This document shows positions 7,888-17,145 of a stretch of DNA of 36,577 nt, one piece after another. Source of the stretch: Bdellovibrionia bacterium (lineage in GTDB: Bacteria; Bdellovibrionota; Bdellovibrionia; Bdellovibrionales; UBA1609); the NCBI GenBank assembly GCA_030432925.1, contig JAUILT010000023.1, positions 1 to 36,577 on the forward strand, in the 5' to 3' direction. The position numbers were made by a program, and so were the translations under genes. Each line of letters begins with the position of its first letter. Within the stretch, counting starts at the first letter, position 1. The notes under the pieces are model-generated. The model was not told the origin of the DNA, made no database searches, and was given only the letters and a program-made list of their open reading frames with translations.

Positions 7888-9648
7888 ATGAGGGCGCTTA
7901 TAAATAAATTAAAAATTATCTTAACGATGTTTTTTCTCATTTTGGGATTTCAAAACTGCTCTTTAAATGATGGTTTTAAATCTCAAACAGAGAGCTCAAT
8001 AAGTCCCATAACCAATGACTCTAGCGATCATCAGAACGAGTCTAACCTAGAAGACAATACCCCGCCTATTACAAATCCTAGCAGTGGAGATAACCAAAGC
8101 TCTGTGAGTCCTATTGAAATAGCTTGGGTACGATCCAGCTCTCACGATGGAAATGTACCTGAAAATGCTATTGATCAGAACTTGAATACCCGCTGGTCGG
8201 CAGAAGGAAAAGGGGAGTTTCTTGATATTCAATTTAGTGGTCAATACAAATTGAGTGATATTGTTATTTATTTTTACAAGGGAAGCGAGCGAACCTCTCA
8301 TTTTGATATTTTAGGCTGGTCTGACCTTGGGTGGGTTCATTTATTTGTGGACGCAGATTCAGCAACATCTGGAGTTTTTCAAGCTTCGCCCTCTCCCCAC
8401 ACACCTCTAAGTGGAATCCGCATCGTTGGCGATGGTAACAATATAAATCAATGGAATAGCATTACTGAAGTTCAACTTTCAGGCTCTTTACAAAGTACAA
8501 GTGTTGTGACATTACCGGCCCTGGAAACTCCTCCTCCTGAAAGTCCACCTGACATCGATACCGATGATGTTAATGCAGGGCATGTTCTTTCAAGAGTTTA
8601 TTTATCAACAGAAGAACTCTCAAAAATTAAAGAATTAGCTGCACAAGGGATGGAGCCCGTTGCGACGGCATACAATAAAGCTATCGCCAATGCTGAGCAA
8701 GCAATGTCTACAAAGTTACAGTCCGTCACTTACCAGGGGCAATCTTCTCACGATTATTACACACAAAAACCTTATAATTGGTCCAATAATATGCCCAGCC
8801 CCTGTGGCAGTACCCATTGCGATGGATATATTAACCCCAAAGCGGACCGAGGGGACTATTCAGCATCTATCTTAATGGCTCGAGCTGTTAGATCCTTAGG
8901 AATCGCCTACGCCCTTACGGGGGAGACAAAATATGCAAAACGAGCTATTGAGCACATTAACTCCTGGGCTATTAATAGCTCAACTTATATGTCACCAAAG
9001 GTCTTTGGTTCCCAGGGTATCGAGCAATATGCAACTTTTCCGGCAATGTTTTATGGAGCTTCACTGATACAATCTTACTCTGGCTGGGCAGATTCAGAAA
9101 AAACACAGTTCCTACAATGGACAAAAGACTTTATCTATCATGCTGAGACTTACTCCTATAGCAATAATTGGGAAAACTGGCGGCAAGCATTTATTATTAC
9201 TGGAGCGGCTTCAATAAACGATAAAAACTTGATCAATCAACAAATTCTACGATTTAAAAGTACACTGACAAACTTTATTGACTCTACTGGACGAATGAAG
9301 AAAGAACTCTCTCGCACACGATCTCTGGACTACTCAATGTATGCGTTAGCAGCTATGACAGTTATTGCTGAAGTTGCCCATCAAAGAGGTGTTAACCTTT
9401 ATAATTATCAAGCAGGCTCCGTTGGTTTAACGTTAGCATGGCAATACCATACCCCTTATTTACTCAATACTAGCAGTTGGCCTTATGAACAAATTAAAAG
9501 TTACAATAAAGAGGGCTTGGGTATTTATGAAATTGCTTATGCCAGAACAAAAGACCCTCAATACTTAAAAGTCATTAACAAATATGGACGTCCACTTTAT
9601 GAAGATAGGTGCTTTGGGCCAATCACTTTGACTCACGGAGTGCCGTAA
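7888..9648 (+). CDS. Lipoprotein with F5/8 type C (discoidin-like) and alginate-lyase-like domains
   Basis: A 586-residue predicted lipoprotein: a hydrophobic leader ends in LGFQNC, with the lipidated Cys at residue 24. A Ser/Asn/Pro-rich linker follows. Residues about 72-200 look like an F5/8 type C carbohydrate-binding domain (GNVPENAIDQNLNTRWSAEG, a late SITEVQLSG strand). Residues about 230-586 resemble the alpha/alpha-barrel alginate lyase family (Pfam Alginate_lyase), with an Asn-rich catalytic-type segment SNNWENWRQ near 425 and conserved Arg/Tyr positions in SRTRSLDYSMYAL. It probably binds and cleaves a uronic-acid polysaccharide at the cell surface, but the substrate is not certain. 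The start has GAGGGA upstream. By eye the gene is more AT-rich than its neighbours, perhaps acquired. Its 3' end overlaps the convergent gene by 26 bp. Confidence 0.75.
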   Translation: MRALINKLKIILTMFFLILGFQNCSLNDGFKSQTESSISPITNDSSDHQNESNLEDNTPPITNPSSGDNQSSVSPIEIAWVRSSSHDGNVPENAIDQNLNTRWSAEGKGEFLDIQFSGQYKLSDIVIYFYKGSERTSHFDILGWSDLGWVHLFVDADSATSGVFQASPSPHTPLSGIRIVGDGNNINQWNSITEVQLSGSLQSTSVVTLPALETPPPESPPDIDTDDVNAGHVLSRVYLSTEELSKIKELAAQGMEPVATAYNKAIANAEQAMSTKLQSVTYQGQSSHDYYTQKPYNWSNNMPSPCGSTHCDGYINPKADRGDYSASILMARAVRSLGIAYALTGETKYAKRAIEHINSWAINSSTYMSPKVFGSQGIEQYATFPAMFYGASLIQSYSGWADSEKTQFLQWTKDFIYHAETYSYSNNWENWRQAFIITGAASINDKNLINQQILRFKSTLTNFIDSTGRMKKELSRTRSLDYSMYALAAMTVIAEVAHQRGVNLYNYQAGSVGLTLAWQYHTPYLLNTSSWPYEQIKSYNKEGLGIYEIAYARTKDPQYLKVINKYGRPLYEDRCFGPITLTHGVP

Positions 9649-10159
9649 AAGTAAATACAGGGTAAGTATTCCCACAGCCACGAATCTCCTGGGGGGGGGC
9701 CACATTCTGTTGGATACTCAGTGATGAACCCGTGACAGTTATATTCAATGGAGTGATCACATCCGTTTCCACAAAATAGGGGTCAATAAAAGCCGAAACC
9801 ATGCCTTCTGCCTGACGGTCATTCAGTGGACCACAATTATAGCCTCGTCCACCATTGGCCCCTGAACGAGCCAATGAGCCATAATATCCACCCTCAACAA
9901 AACTGATAGGCCCCTCATACCACACACGACATTCCACTCCGGCCTCGCGGATATTCACGTAAACCTCCAGAGTCCGTGTTGCTGAATTTCTTTCTGGCTC
10001 AAAACCACCCACTGTCATATCCACAGTCAAACCATACCTGGTAAAAGCAGCGTTGGCACATCCAAGATCCATCACCATATAACTCCCAAGTAATGGCTCT
10101 ATATTCGCTTGAGCAAAAGCTCCAAAAAAAATATATATAGCAAGTGTTAGTTTCTTCAT
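9623..10159 (-). CDS. Secreted protein of unknown family, downstream of TonB-dependent receptor
   Basis: 178 residues with a clear Sec signal peptide (MKKLTLAIYIFFGAFAQA, cleavage before NIEP). The mature part is short, beta-rich and Gly-rich, with four Cys that could form two disulfides, as expected for a periplasmic or secreted domain. I do not recognise the family. It starts 21 bp after the receptor stop with a strong AAGGAGA ribosome binding site, so the two form an operon and may work together, for example as a ligand-binding partner. A run of nine C (minus strand, 9691-9699) encodes the Ala-Pro-Pro near the C-terminus. A slip there would replace about the last 20-25 residues. The 3' end overlaps the opposite lipoprotein gene by 26 bp. 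Confidence 0.75.
   Translation of the reverse strand: MKKLTLAIYIFFGAFAQANIEPLLGSYMVMDLGCANAAFTRYGLTVDMTVGGFEPERNSATRTLEVYVNIREAGVECRVWYEGPISFVEGGYYGSLARSGANGGRGYNCGPLNDRQAEGMVSAFIDPYFVETDVITPLNITVTGSSLSIQQNVAPPQEIRGCGNTYPVFTFTALRESK
9691..9699 (-). repeat. C9 homopolymer tract within a coding sequence
   Basis: Nine consecutive G on the plus strand (C on the coding strand) near the 3' end of the secreted-protein gene. It is the longest G/C homopolymer I noticed in the window. Such tracts are prone to slipped-strand changes in length. Confidence 0.9.
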
Positions 10160-10180
10160 TACCCCTATCTCCTTAAATTT

Positions 10181-12208
10181 TTACAAACTAAAAACCACCT
10201 CTAACCGCACATCCCTAGCTGGCTCTTTCAATGGAGAGCCATGCTTTTGATACTCACGATCAAAAATATTATTCAGCTTGAGTCTAGCCACACCAAAATA
10301 GTCCGACCTATTGAATTTGTAGCCCAATAACGCATTTTGCACATTGGAACCTGGAGTTGACTGCTGGGCTCCCAATACAGTGCTATCCACCCGGTCCTGT
10401 CGTTTGTAAATAATGTTCTCAAAGCCTAAAAACCATTGGGTTCTTTCATAACCATAAAGCATACGAATCTGATCCGCTGGGCTGGTGCTCAGTGGCAGTC
10501 CGTTACTGCTTTTGATGGAACGCACTCGAGCATAGGTCACACCTAATTGGACTCTGTCAATATTCTGCTTCCATGAAAACTCCCTCCCCTGCAGTTTTAC
10601 CTGTGGCCGGTTCACAAACTGGGTGGTATTCCCGAAAAAATCAATCTCCTGTTCAATGTAATTATCAATAGTAGATTCATACTCCGACCACTGAAAACTC
10701 CCTCCATAGTCCTCATCTCCGTAATCATAGGTGGTTCTGACTTCGACTGTCTTCGAATCTTCAGGACTCAGATTTTCATTAGGAATAAAGTTGTTATACC
10801 CAAATGGTCCTGGAAAATGTGGACCATCCACATAAATGTCCTGAATCTTCGGGGCATTATACCCCTCTTCGTAAGAGACCGCGGCACTCCAGTTGTCTGT
10901 CATCTGCTTGCCAAGTTCCACCTCAGGGGACCAGGCCTTGTTGATTCGGTCCTCCAGAACGGAACTATTGGTTTGCAAGTGAACCTCATCATACCTCATT
11001 CCCGCCTGAGCCCACCAAGTCTCTTGGTAAGCCACGTCGGCCAAAATATAAGCCCCTATATGCTCAGCTCGACCGTTGGGGAAGTTACTTAAAGGTCCAC
11101 CATCTCGGTCTCCCTGATTGTCATCTCGAACCAACTCTGCTCCTGGCTGCAACCGCACACTCCATGGACGGCTTTGTGAGGGCACCACCACGTCGACATT
11201 GTTATGTAGCGATAGTCCTGAGGTTTTGACTTCACGATTGTCTATTCGACCAACGCTCAGCTGCTCTCGAACCATGTCTGTTTTGGACTGATACACCAGA
11301 ACTTCAGGCCGAAAGCGAGCTTTACCTTTGCGGCTGTACTGCATTTTAAAAGACTGATATTTTTCTCTCTGATCCGCAATTCCCACCGGGTCCAACTCCT
11401 CTAAAGCTGGGTTGAACGGCGTCAGAGAACTCTTGTTTTGCTCTTCCGCAGAAAACCATAGGCCATGGCCTCCCCGCCCTTTCCAGTTACCCTTGGCCCA
11501 AAGAGAGCTATCCTCAAACCCAGAATAAGCCAAAGCTTTTTTATCAGACAGGCGAATATCTTTAGCTGTAGTGGTGGTGTCATCCACCATCAAACCAAAT
11601 TGTTTTCGCCTTCCAAAAAGTTGGGCAGCCGTTAGAGAGGACTGTTGTGAGGCTGAAGCATCAAAATACTGCCCCCGAATCGAAGCTCCAAAACTATTTC
11701 CGTCTCTGACAACATCATGGGCCTCTTGAGTGGTGAAGGATACCAGGCCACCAAGGGCTCCATTGCCAAAACGACTGGAGGCTCCACCTTTAAGAACATC
11801 CACCCGCTTAAGTAAGTGGGTACGAATAGGGATCACCGAATTGTGAGTCATGGAGAAGTTGGACCGAGTGCCATCCAGAAGTAGCAAAACCTGCTTGGAT
11901 TGAAACCCACGAATATTAATTCCTTGAGCTTCCTTTCTAGGCCCTCCAAGGTTATCGGCCCCTGGAACCTGGCTGACTAACTCATCCACATTGCCAATTT
12001 GATTTTTCTTTAAATCCTCGCCTAACAGTTCTTCATCAAAAGCCTTTCCCACAAAAGATCCCGTGGGACTTTTCTCGTCATCAGAGATTTCTATCGGCTC
12101 CATTTTATACACAGAATCTAACTTCATGAGGGATTCTGTAGGCTCTTCGGCCAGGGCAAAAAAACAACCAAAAACTAGAATGGGAGCATATTTCAGGAGG
12201 AAAAGCAT
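10181..12208 (-). CDS. TonB-dependent outer-membrane receptor, heme/hemoglobin type
   Basis: A 675-residue receptor. The signal peptide MLFLLKYAPILVFGCFFALA is followed by a possible TonB box (MEPIEIS). The plug domain shows the heme-receptor pattern EAQGINIRGFQSKQVLLLLD, then LLKRVDVLKGGASSRFGNGA and LGGLVSFTT. A 22-strand barrel is expected after it, ending in VVFSL with a terminal-strand hydrophobic pattern. YNAPKIQDIY and IPNENLSPE match the FRAP and NPNL boxes of HutA/HmuR-type receptors, and a His lies between them (GPHFPG), as in heme receptors. The ligand is therefore probably heme, but this is inferred. I chose the ATG at 12208 with TAGGAA upstream. The in-frame TTG at 12247 would put extra polar residues before the signal peptide. 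I could not make out a Fur box. Confidence 0.88.
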   Translation of the reverse strand: MLFLLKYAPILVFGCFFALAEEPTESLMKLDSVYKMEPIEISDDEKSPTGSFVGKAFDEELLGEDLKKNQIGNVDELVSQVPGADNLGGPRKEAQGINIRGFQSKQVLLLLDGTRSNFSMTHNSVIPIRTHLLKRVDVLKGGASSRFGNGALGGLVSFTTQEAHDVVRDGNSFGASIRGQYFDASASQQSSLTAAQLFGRRKQFGLMVDDTTTTAKDIRLSDKKALAYSGFEDSSLWAKGNWKGRGGHGLWFSAEEQNKSSLTPFNPALEELDPVGIADQREKYQSFKMQYSRKGKARFRPEVLVYQSKTDMVREQLSVGRIDNREVKTSGLSLHNNVDVVVPSQSRPWSVRLQPGAELVRDDNQGDRDGGPLSNFPNGRAEHIGAYILADVAYQETWWAQAGMRYDEVHLQTNSSVLEDRINKAWSPEVELGKQMTDNWSAAVSYEEGYNAPKIQDIYVDGPHFPGPFGYNNFIPNENLSPEDSKTVEVRTTYDYGDEDYGGSFQWSEYESTIDNYIEQEIDFFGNTTQFVNRPQVKLQGREFSWKQNIDRVQLGVTYARVRSIKSSNGLPLSTSPADQIRMLYGYERTQWFLGFENIIYKRQDRVDSTVLGAQQSTPGSNVQNALLGYKFNRSDYFGVARLKLNNIFDREYQKHGSPLKEPARDVRLEVVFSL

Positions 12209-12326
12209 TGCGTCAACGTTCCTACCAATAGGGGTTACCAAACACAACTAAATCAAAATCTATTGCATCGCATCAGTCTCCTGCGAGTAGCCATAGAAAA
12301 TAATCAAATGTTTTTGAGTACACGCC

Positions 12327-13313
12327 CTAATAATTTTTCCCGAGAACCATTGTCGCCCTCTCCATATTCCAAAGCTGGCCGGGAAAAAAAGCCTCAGGGT
12401 CTAGTAGTAAATACCTATCCAGTTCCTGAGAGGCGTATTTCTTTTTAAAGTTATAAAGTCCCTTAGGGGAGTAGAACAATTTTATTTTCCCCCATGCCTT
12501 AAGAGTTCTCTCAACCGCCGAGTTCGACTGGTGAATCACTCCCGGACAAAAGCCAAAGCTGAGAGTTTTGGCACCTTCGCGTTTTAATTGTTGGATAATA
12601 TTCACTAGTAGAAAGTCCAATGCAAACCTCCCCCCTTTTGGGTGTTGCATGAGCTGATCCACATACCAGCAGCCCTCCGCCCAAGAAACCACCGACACAA
12701 CGGCTTCTAGCTCTCCTCGATAGTGGCCGACAAACAGCCGCTCCCCTTTGGAAAGAAACTCCAGACTTCGGCTCAAGGGTGTCAGCAAAAAACGAACTTG
12801 AAATAAACCTTTACTCTTTCTCCAGTCTCGAGAAAACTGCATCAGTGCCAAATCCCATTCAGAAAGTGATTCTTGCAAAACCTCCACAAACTCCAGTTGT
12901 TGATTGCACCCCTTTCTCAAAGACCGACGCGCCTCTTCAGAAGCACCTCCCTTCAAGTTCCAACTCTTGAGATCTAAAAGTAAAGACACTCCAGCTTTGT
13001 GACGGTTCATGGGTACGGATCGAGAAAATTCTTCAGAAAAGTAATAGCCACAGACATTGAATTTATTCGCGTGAGCCCATTGTCGGAAGTTTTCAAAAGC
13101 GGTGGCTTTGCTTTTCAGGGTTCGTCCAGCAGGGTCTCCGGCCACAACACAGGTGTTTCCCACCTTTTCATAAGCCAGTTGTCCCCACTGATCAGAGTGA
13201 ATCAATTTTTTTGTCTTTTCCCAGATGGCATGTAGGGGGTAATCAAAAAAAAGGGTCTCCTTGCGAGAAGACCCCTTTTGCAAATCATCGTTTTTCAACG
13301 ACTCCAGCGACAT
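12327..13313 (-). CDS. DUF2156 / LPG-synthase C-terminal-like acyltransferase
   Basis: A protein of about 328 residues resembling DUF2156, the GNAT-fold catalytic part of MprF (phosphatidylglycerol lysyltransferase). Family-like segments are [20 protein letters not shown], the GNAT-type core [20 protein letters not shown], and the terminal motif [20 protein letters not shown]. It has no membrane helices, so it is a stand-alone soluble version, and the acceptor is unknown. The ATG overlaps the hppA stop by one base (TGATG), and there is no strong ribosome binding site, which points to translational coupling. Oddly, an intrinsic terminator (13247-13278) lies within the first 12-22 codons. Either expression depends on read-through, or translation starts later, for example at the in-frame TTG near 13199. 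Confidence 0.75.
   Translation of the reverse strand: MSLESLKNDDLQKGSSRKETLFFDYPLHAIWEKTKKLIHSDQWGQLAYEKVGNTCVVAGDPAGRTLKSKATAFENFRQWAHANKFNVCGYYFSEEFSRSVPMNRHKAGVSLLLDLKSWNLKGGASEEARRSLRKGCNQQLEFVEVLQESLSEWDLALMQFSRDWRKSKGLFQVRFLLTPLSRSLEFLSKGERLFVGHYRGELEAVVSVVSWAEGCWYVDQLMQHPKGGRFALDFLLVNIIQQLKREGAKTLSFGFCPGVIHQSNSAVERTLKAWGKIKLFYSPKGLYNFKKKYASQELDRYLLLDPEAFFPGQLWNMERATMVLGKNY
13247..13278 (-). terminator. Intrinsic terminator after hppA, inside the next ORF
   Basis: Read on the minus strand: AAAAGGGGTCT, a short loop region around TCTCGCAAGG, then AGACCC and eight T. The GGGTCT/AGACCC stem plus the T run is a classic rho-independent terminator. It lies about 35-65 bases past the hppA stop, where an hppA terminator would be expected, yet inside the start of the DUF2156 gene. 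Confidence 0.8.
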
Positions 13314-15340
13314 CAAACGATCAATGGAGCCAGAATCAGAGCTACAATGGAGATCAGCTTGACCAGAATGTTCATTGCAGGACCAGTTGTATCTTTGAAA
13401 GGATCACCAACTGTGTCACCTATAACAGCTGCAGAGTGGGCCTCTCCTCCCTTTTTCTCACCTTCCACCTGACCTTGCTCAATATATTTTTTAGCGTTGT
13501 CCCAGGAGCCACCAGCATTAGACATCAGCAAAGCTAGAGTCACACCTGTCAAAAGAGAACCCGCCAGCATTCCACCCAAAGCTTCAGGGCCAAGAATAAA
13601 TCCAACAGCTACAGGAGCAATCACGGCCACAAGACCGGGAGCCACCATCTCTTTAAGAGCAGCGTTCGTGGAGATTTCCACACAACGGGCGGTATCAGGC
13701 TTTCCTGTTCCTTCCAAAAGGCCGGGGATTTCTTTAAACTGACGACGAATCTCAGTCACCATTTCTGCAGCGGCTTTACCAACAGAAGTCATTGTCATGG
13801 CCGCAGCAATCAAAACTGTCATGGCGCCCAGAAGTAAACCAATCACCACTTGAGGATCAGTGATATCCATGGTGATAGAACCACCGTTGGCCACTTCTAC
13901 CGCAGACTTGTAGGCCACAAAAAGAGCTAAAGCCGTCAAAGCAGCTGACCCAATGGCAAAACCTTTTCCGATGGCAGCTGTTGTATTTCCAATAGCGTCC
14001 AGACCATCTGTGATTTTTCTCACTTCAGGGCCCAGGTTGGACATTTCAGAGATTCCGCCAGCATTATCAGCAACGGGGCCATAAGCATCAATGGTCATTG
14101 TCACACCCACAGTGGCCAGCATTCCCACTGCAGCCATCGCAATTCCGTACAAACCGGCTGTCAGATAAGATACATAAATAGTGGCGGCAATCAGAAACAG
14201 CGGAGCCGCACAAGACTGAAGGCCTACAGCAATACCGGCAATGATATTGGTTGCAGGGCCCGTCTTGGAGGCTTCTGCAATTTTGAAAACAGGACCCGCT
14301 GCTGTGTAGTACTCAGTAGCTTTACCAATCAGTAAGCCACCAATAGTACCAGCCATAATCGCCCAAAAAATTCCGAGACCAAATTCAAAAGTCTGCAAAA
14401 GAACAAACGTACCTCCCAAGAATAAAGCCCCAGCAGTCAACTCAGAAACAAACAACGCTTTAGAGGGGTCCATAGTTTTAAACACGTTCATTCCAACAAT
14501 TCCAACCACAGAAGCCACCAAACCAAGAACAGCCAAAATCAAAGGCAGGCCCATCAGCATTTCACGGGTCACTTCGATTCCAAAGTACGTGGCCATCACT
14601 TCGGTAGACATTGTCGCGGCAATGGTGATGGAGGCCACCATGGCGCCCACATAGGACTCAAAAATATCAGCGCCCATCCCTGCAACATCACCCACATTAT
14701 CACCCACGTTATCAGCAATCACACCAGGGTTTCTGGGATCATCTTCAGGAATTCCAGCTTCCACTTTGCCAACTAGGTCAGAGCCCACATCCGCAGCTTT
14801 TGTAAAGATCCCTCCACCGATACGGGCAAATAAAGCAATGGAAGAAGCCCCCATGGAGAAACCAGAAATAATGGAAGCAGCATCTGCCTGTTGGCCAAAC
14901 ACGTAGTAAAGGGCACCTAAACCAACAAGACCAAGAGAAGCTACCGACAGACCCATCACGGCTCCACCATTGAAAGCCACCAACAGGGCCGCAGAAACTC
15001 CACTGTCCTTAGCGGCAGCAGCTGTCCTTACATTCCCCTTGGTAGCCGCTTTCATTCCAATAAAACCTGCCAGACCAGAGGCAAGGGCCCCACAAACAAA
15101 AGCGACAGAAGTCTGAATATTAAATCCCCAAAACAACAAGCCCGCAACGATCACGACAAAGATCACAAGCTTTGAATACTCCGCTTTAAGGAATGTCATC
15201 GCACCAAGATGAATTTCATCTCCAATGGCGATCATTTTTTCTGTACCAGCAGATTGCCGCACAACAGCTGCGTAGCTGAAGAAAGCAAACAACAATCCCG
15301 CCACACCGGCGATAGGGGCTATGAGGCCTGCATCAAGCAT
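13313..15340 (-). CDS. hppA: Membrane-bound ion-translocating pyrophosphatase
   Basis: A 675-residue integral membrane protein that couples pyrophosphate hydrolysis to H+ (or Na+) export. It is almost entirely hydrophobic helices, about 16 by family. The substrate-binding loop [20 protein letters not shown] and the Asp-rich [19 protein letters not shown] are intact, as are [13 protein letters not shown] and [15 protein letters not shown]. The K+-determining site reads [10 protein letters not shown]: Ala replaces the Lys of K+-independent enzymes and Gly follows three residues later, which predicts a K+-dependent enzyme. Whether H+ or Na+ is pumped cannot be told by eye. AAGGAGAAGG precedes the ATG at good spacing. 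It is first in a unit with the DUF2156 gene, separated by an early terminator. Confidence 0.97.
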   Translation of the reverse strand: MLDAGLIAPIAGVAGLLFAFFSYAAVVRQSAGTEKMIAIGDEIHLGAMTFLKAEYSKLVIFVVIVAGLLFWGFNIQTSVAFVCGALASGLAGFIGMKAATKGNVRTAAAAKDSGVSAALLVAFNGGAVMGLSVASLGLVGLGALYYVFGQQADAASIISGFSMGASSIALFARIGGGIFTKAADVGSDLVGKVEAGIPEDDPRNPGVIADNVGDNVGDVAGMGADIFESYVGAMVASITIAATMSTEVMATYFGIEVTREMLMGLPLILAVLGLVASVVGIVGMNVFKTMDPSKALFVSELTAGALFLGGTFVLLQTFEFGLGIFWAIMAGTIGGLLIGKATEYYTAAGPVFKIAEASKTGPATNIIAGIAVGLQSCAAPLFLIAATIYVSYLTAGLYGIAMAAVGMLATVGVTMTIDAYGPVADNAGGISEMSNLGPEVRKITDGLDAIGNTTAAIGKGFAIGSAALTALALFVAYKSAVEVANGGSITMDITDPQVVIGLLLGAMTVLIAAAMTMTSVGKAAAEMVTEIRRQFKEIPGLLEGTGKPDTARCVEISTNAALKEMVAPGLVAVIAPVAVGFILGPEALGGMLAGSLLTGVTLALLMSNAGGSWDNAKKYIEQGQVEGEKKGGEAHSAAVIGDTVGDPFKDTTGPAMNILVKLISIVALILAPLIV

Positions 15341-15527
15341 GGATCCTTCTCCTTATAATGAAAGGTTTGAGTGAATATTAAATGTCTTAAAGTCACATTG
15401 AGTCACTTATTCAGGCTCGAAAGTCAACGAATTCTTAACTTGCTTGATGAACCCAATCACTAAAATCGGATGACTTTAGTCGCAGAATCAGAGATGTTAG
15501 CGACACCACAAAACCCGGGAGTCGCGC

Positions 15528-15899
15528 ATGTTGAGCTACAGTGTCTATAAGATCCTTCATCTCATTGGAATTATTGGCGTTTTCACAGGCCTCGGGGCTC
15601 TGATCATGCACGCCTGCCACGGCGGAAAAAAAGGGGTCAAAGGCACAAAGATGGTGAAATGGACCATCTACGGAAGCCTTGGAATTGTTTTGGTGGCAGG
15701 CTTTGGACTGATGGCTCGCCTCAACATGATGGGGACCGGTTGGCCCTTGTGGATTTATCTCAAAGTCGTCATCTGGATGGGCCTGGGTGGAGCCGTGGCT
15801 CTTATTGGCAAAAAAAGCCAATGGGCAGCTGGTTTATTCTATGCTGTGATCGCCATTGGTGGACTTGCCGCATGGGTAGCCAATTACAAACCCCTTTAA
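15528..15899 (+). CDS. Small four-helix membrane protein
   Basis: 123 residues with four predicted membrane helices (about 10-27, 46-63, 74-92 and 99-117) and short charged loops (CHGGKKGVKGTK). His 11 in helix 1 and His 28 at its end could be heme or metal ligands, as in CopD/SirB/DUF2269-like small membrane proteins. The resemblance is in layout only, and I do not assign a function. GGGAG lies 7 bases before the ATG. The gene is divergent from hppA and convergent with the rlmL-type gene, so it is probably monocistronic. Confidence 0.7.
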   Translation: MLSYSVYKILHLIGIIGVFTGLGALIMHACHGGKKGVKGTKMVKWTIYGSLGIVLVAGFGLMARLNMMGTGWPLWIYLKVVIWMGLGGAVALIGKKSQWAAGLFYAVIAIGGLAAWVANYKPL

Positions 15900-15916
15900 A
15901 CCCTACTTTGTTGATA

Positions 15917-17056
15917 TTATCGAATCTGGTACTTCAACCACCGACATTCTAGGTTACCATTGTACACTTGGAGCCGCTTCTCAGCCTTCAAGCGCAGGGC
16001 TGAGCTAAGTTCAGGATTGCCTGAAAGAATCCAAGCATCCCAGCCCTTAAAATGCCTCTTCAGGGTGTAGGCCAAATCCCTGTAGGTATCTTTGACCGTC
16101 TCCGGGTCGTTGAGACGCTCTCCGTAAGGTGGGTTGACCACCACCATTCCTGGTTTATCTGTGGGGGCCGCTTCTAGCAATGCCACGTTTTTACGAGTCA
16201 GGGTGATCAGCTCCATAACTTCGGCTCGTTCTGCATTTTCCCGTGTGGCTTGAAGACTTTTTCCTGCAATATCATATCCCCAGATCATCGGCTCCTCTGG
16301 TCCTTCTGTTTCACCATCAAGAATGGCGTCCACCTCTGTCTGAAACACATCTTTTTCAAAAATGGGAAATTTCTGAAAGGCAAACTTTTCGTGGTCTGCG
16401 CCTGGGTAAATATTTTTTGACTGAAGAGCTGCTTCAATTAAAAAAGTTCCTGATCCACACATCAGGTCCACCAAAGGAATAGAGGGGTTCCATCCGGCAA
16501 GGCTTAACAAACCGGCAGCTAAATGCTCTCGCAAAGGAGCTTCTGTCCGAGAGATCCGGTAACCCCTTTGTGACAAACTCGCCCCACTTGTACTGATAGA
16601 GACAGACACTTGATTTTTAAATAGCTTGATAAAAAACACCATCTCAGGATTTTTGGTGTCCACATCCGGCCGACGGTCCCACTTTTTGTAACACTGATCC
16701 ACAATGGCATCTTTTAACTTCATAGCCACGATTCTCTGATCACGGATTTTACTTTCCTTCACAGAGGCATCCACCATAAACGTGACATCTGGGGATTTCA
16801 TATATTTGGTGAAATCGTGCTTTTTGATGACGTTGTTGTAAATATCATCGGTCTGATAAGCGGGAAACTCCAGAACAGGAAGAAGAACCCGGGTTGCTAC
16901 ACGACTCCTGAGGTTGGCCCTATAACAGCCCGCCCAGTTACTCTCAAAAGTCACTGAGGTATCTTTGGCATCAATAACTTTCAGATCCATAGATTCGATT
17001 TCAGATTTGAGAGCCTGCCCAAGGCCTCGGGATGTGACGGCAAGAAACTTGGCCAT
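15917..17056 (-). CDS. rlmL: 23S rRNA (guanine-N2)-methyltransferase, RlmL/YpsC type
   Basis: A 379-residue cytoplasmic SAM-dependent methyltransferase expected to make m2G in 23S rRNA (position 2445 in E. coli). The N-terminal half is a THUMP RNA-binding domain (MAKFLAVTSRGLGQALKSEI onward). The linker SQRGYRISRTEAPLREHLAAG is typical of the family. The catalytic domain has the SAM-binding VDLMCGSGTFLIEAA and the N6/N2-methylase motif NPPYGERL. The length fits the single-domain YpsC form rather than the fused E. coli RlmKL, so there is no RlmK half. The ATG has only a weak ribosome binding site. The gene follows the Calx-beta lipoprotein gene by about 90 bp with no terminator seen between them. 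Confidence 0.9.
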   Translation of the reverse strand: MAKFLAVTSRGLGQALKSEIESMDLKVIDAKDTSVTFESNWAGCYRANLRSRVATRVLLPVLEFPAYQTDDIYNNVIKKHDFTKYMKSPDVTFMVDASVKESKIRDQRIVAMKLKDAIVDQCYKKWDRRPDVDTKNPEMVFFIKLFKNQVSVSISTSGASLSQRGYRISRTEAPLREHLAAGLLSLAGWNPSIPLVDLMCGSGTFLIEAALQSKNIYPGADHEKFAFQKFPIFEKDVFQTEVDAILDGETEGPEEPMIWGYDIAGKSLQATRENAERAEVMELITLTRKNVALLEAAPTDKPGMVVVNPPYGERLNDPETVKDTYRDLAYTLKRHFKGWDAWILSGNPELSSALRLKAEKRLQVYNGNLECRWLKYQIR

Positions 17057-17145
17057 AATAGTTGCGGAGTTTACGCTGTTATGGAGGCAACCACAACTGA
17101 CGTTGGAAATTATTCTCTAACTGTGCAGGAATTGTCCTTTTGACC

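Noticed and set aside
12209-12326. Fur box upstream of the heme-type receptor
   Set aside because: AT-rich segments are present, but none gives a convincing 19-base Fur palindrome.
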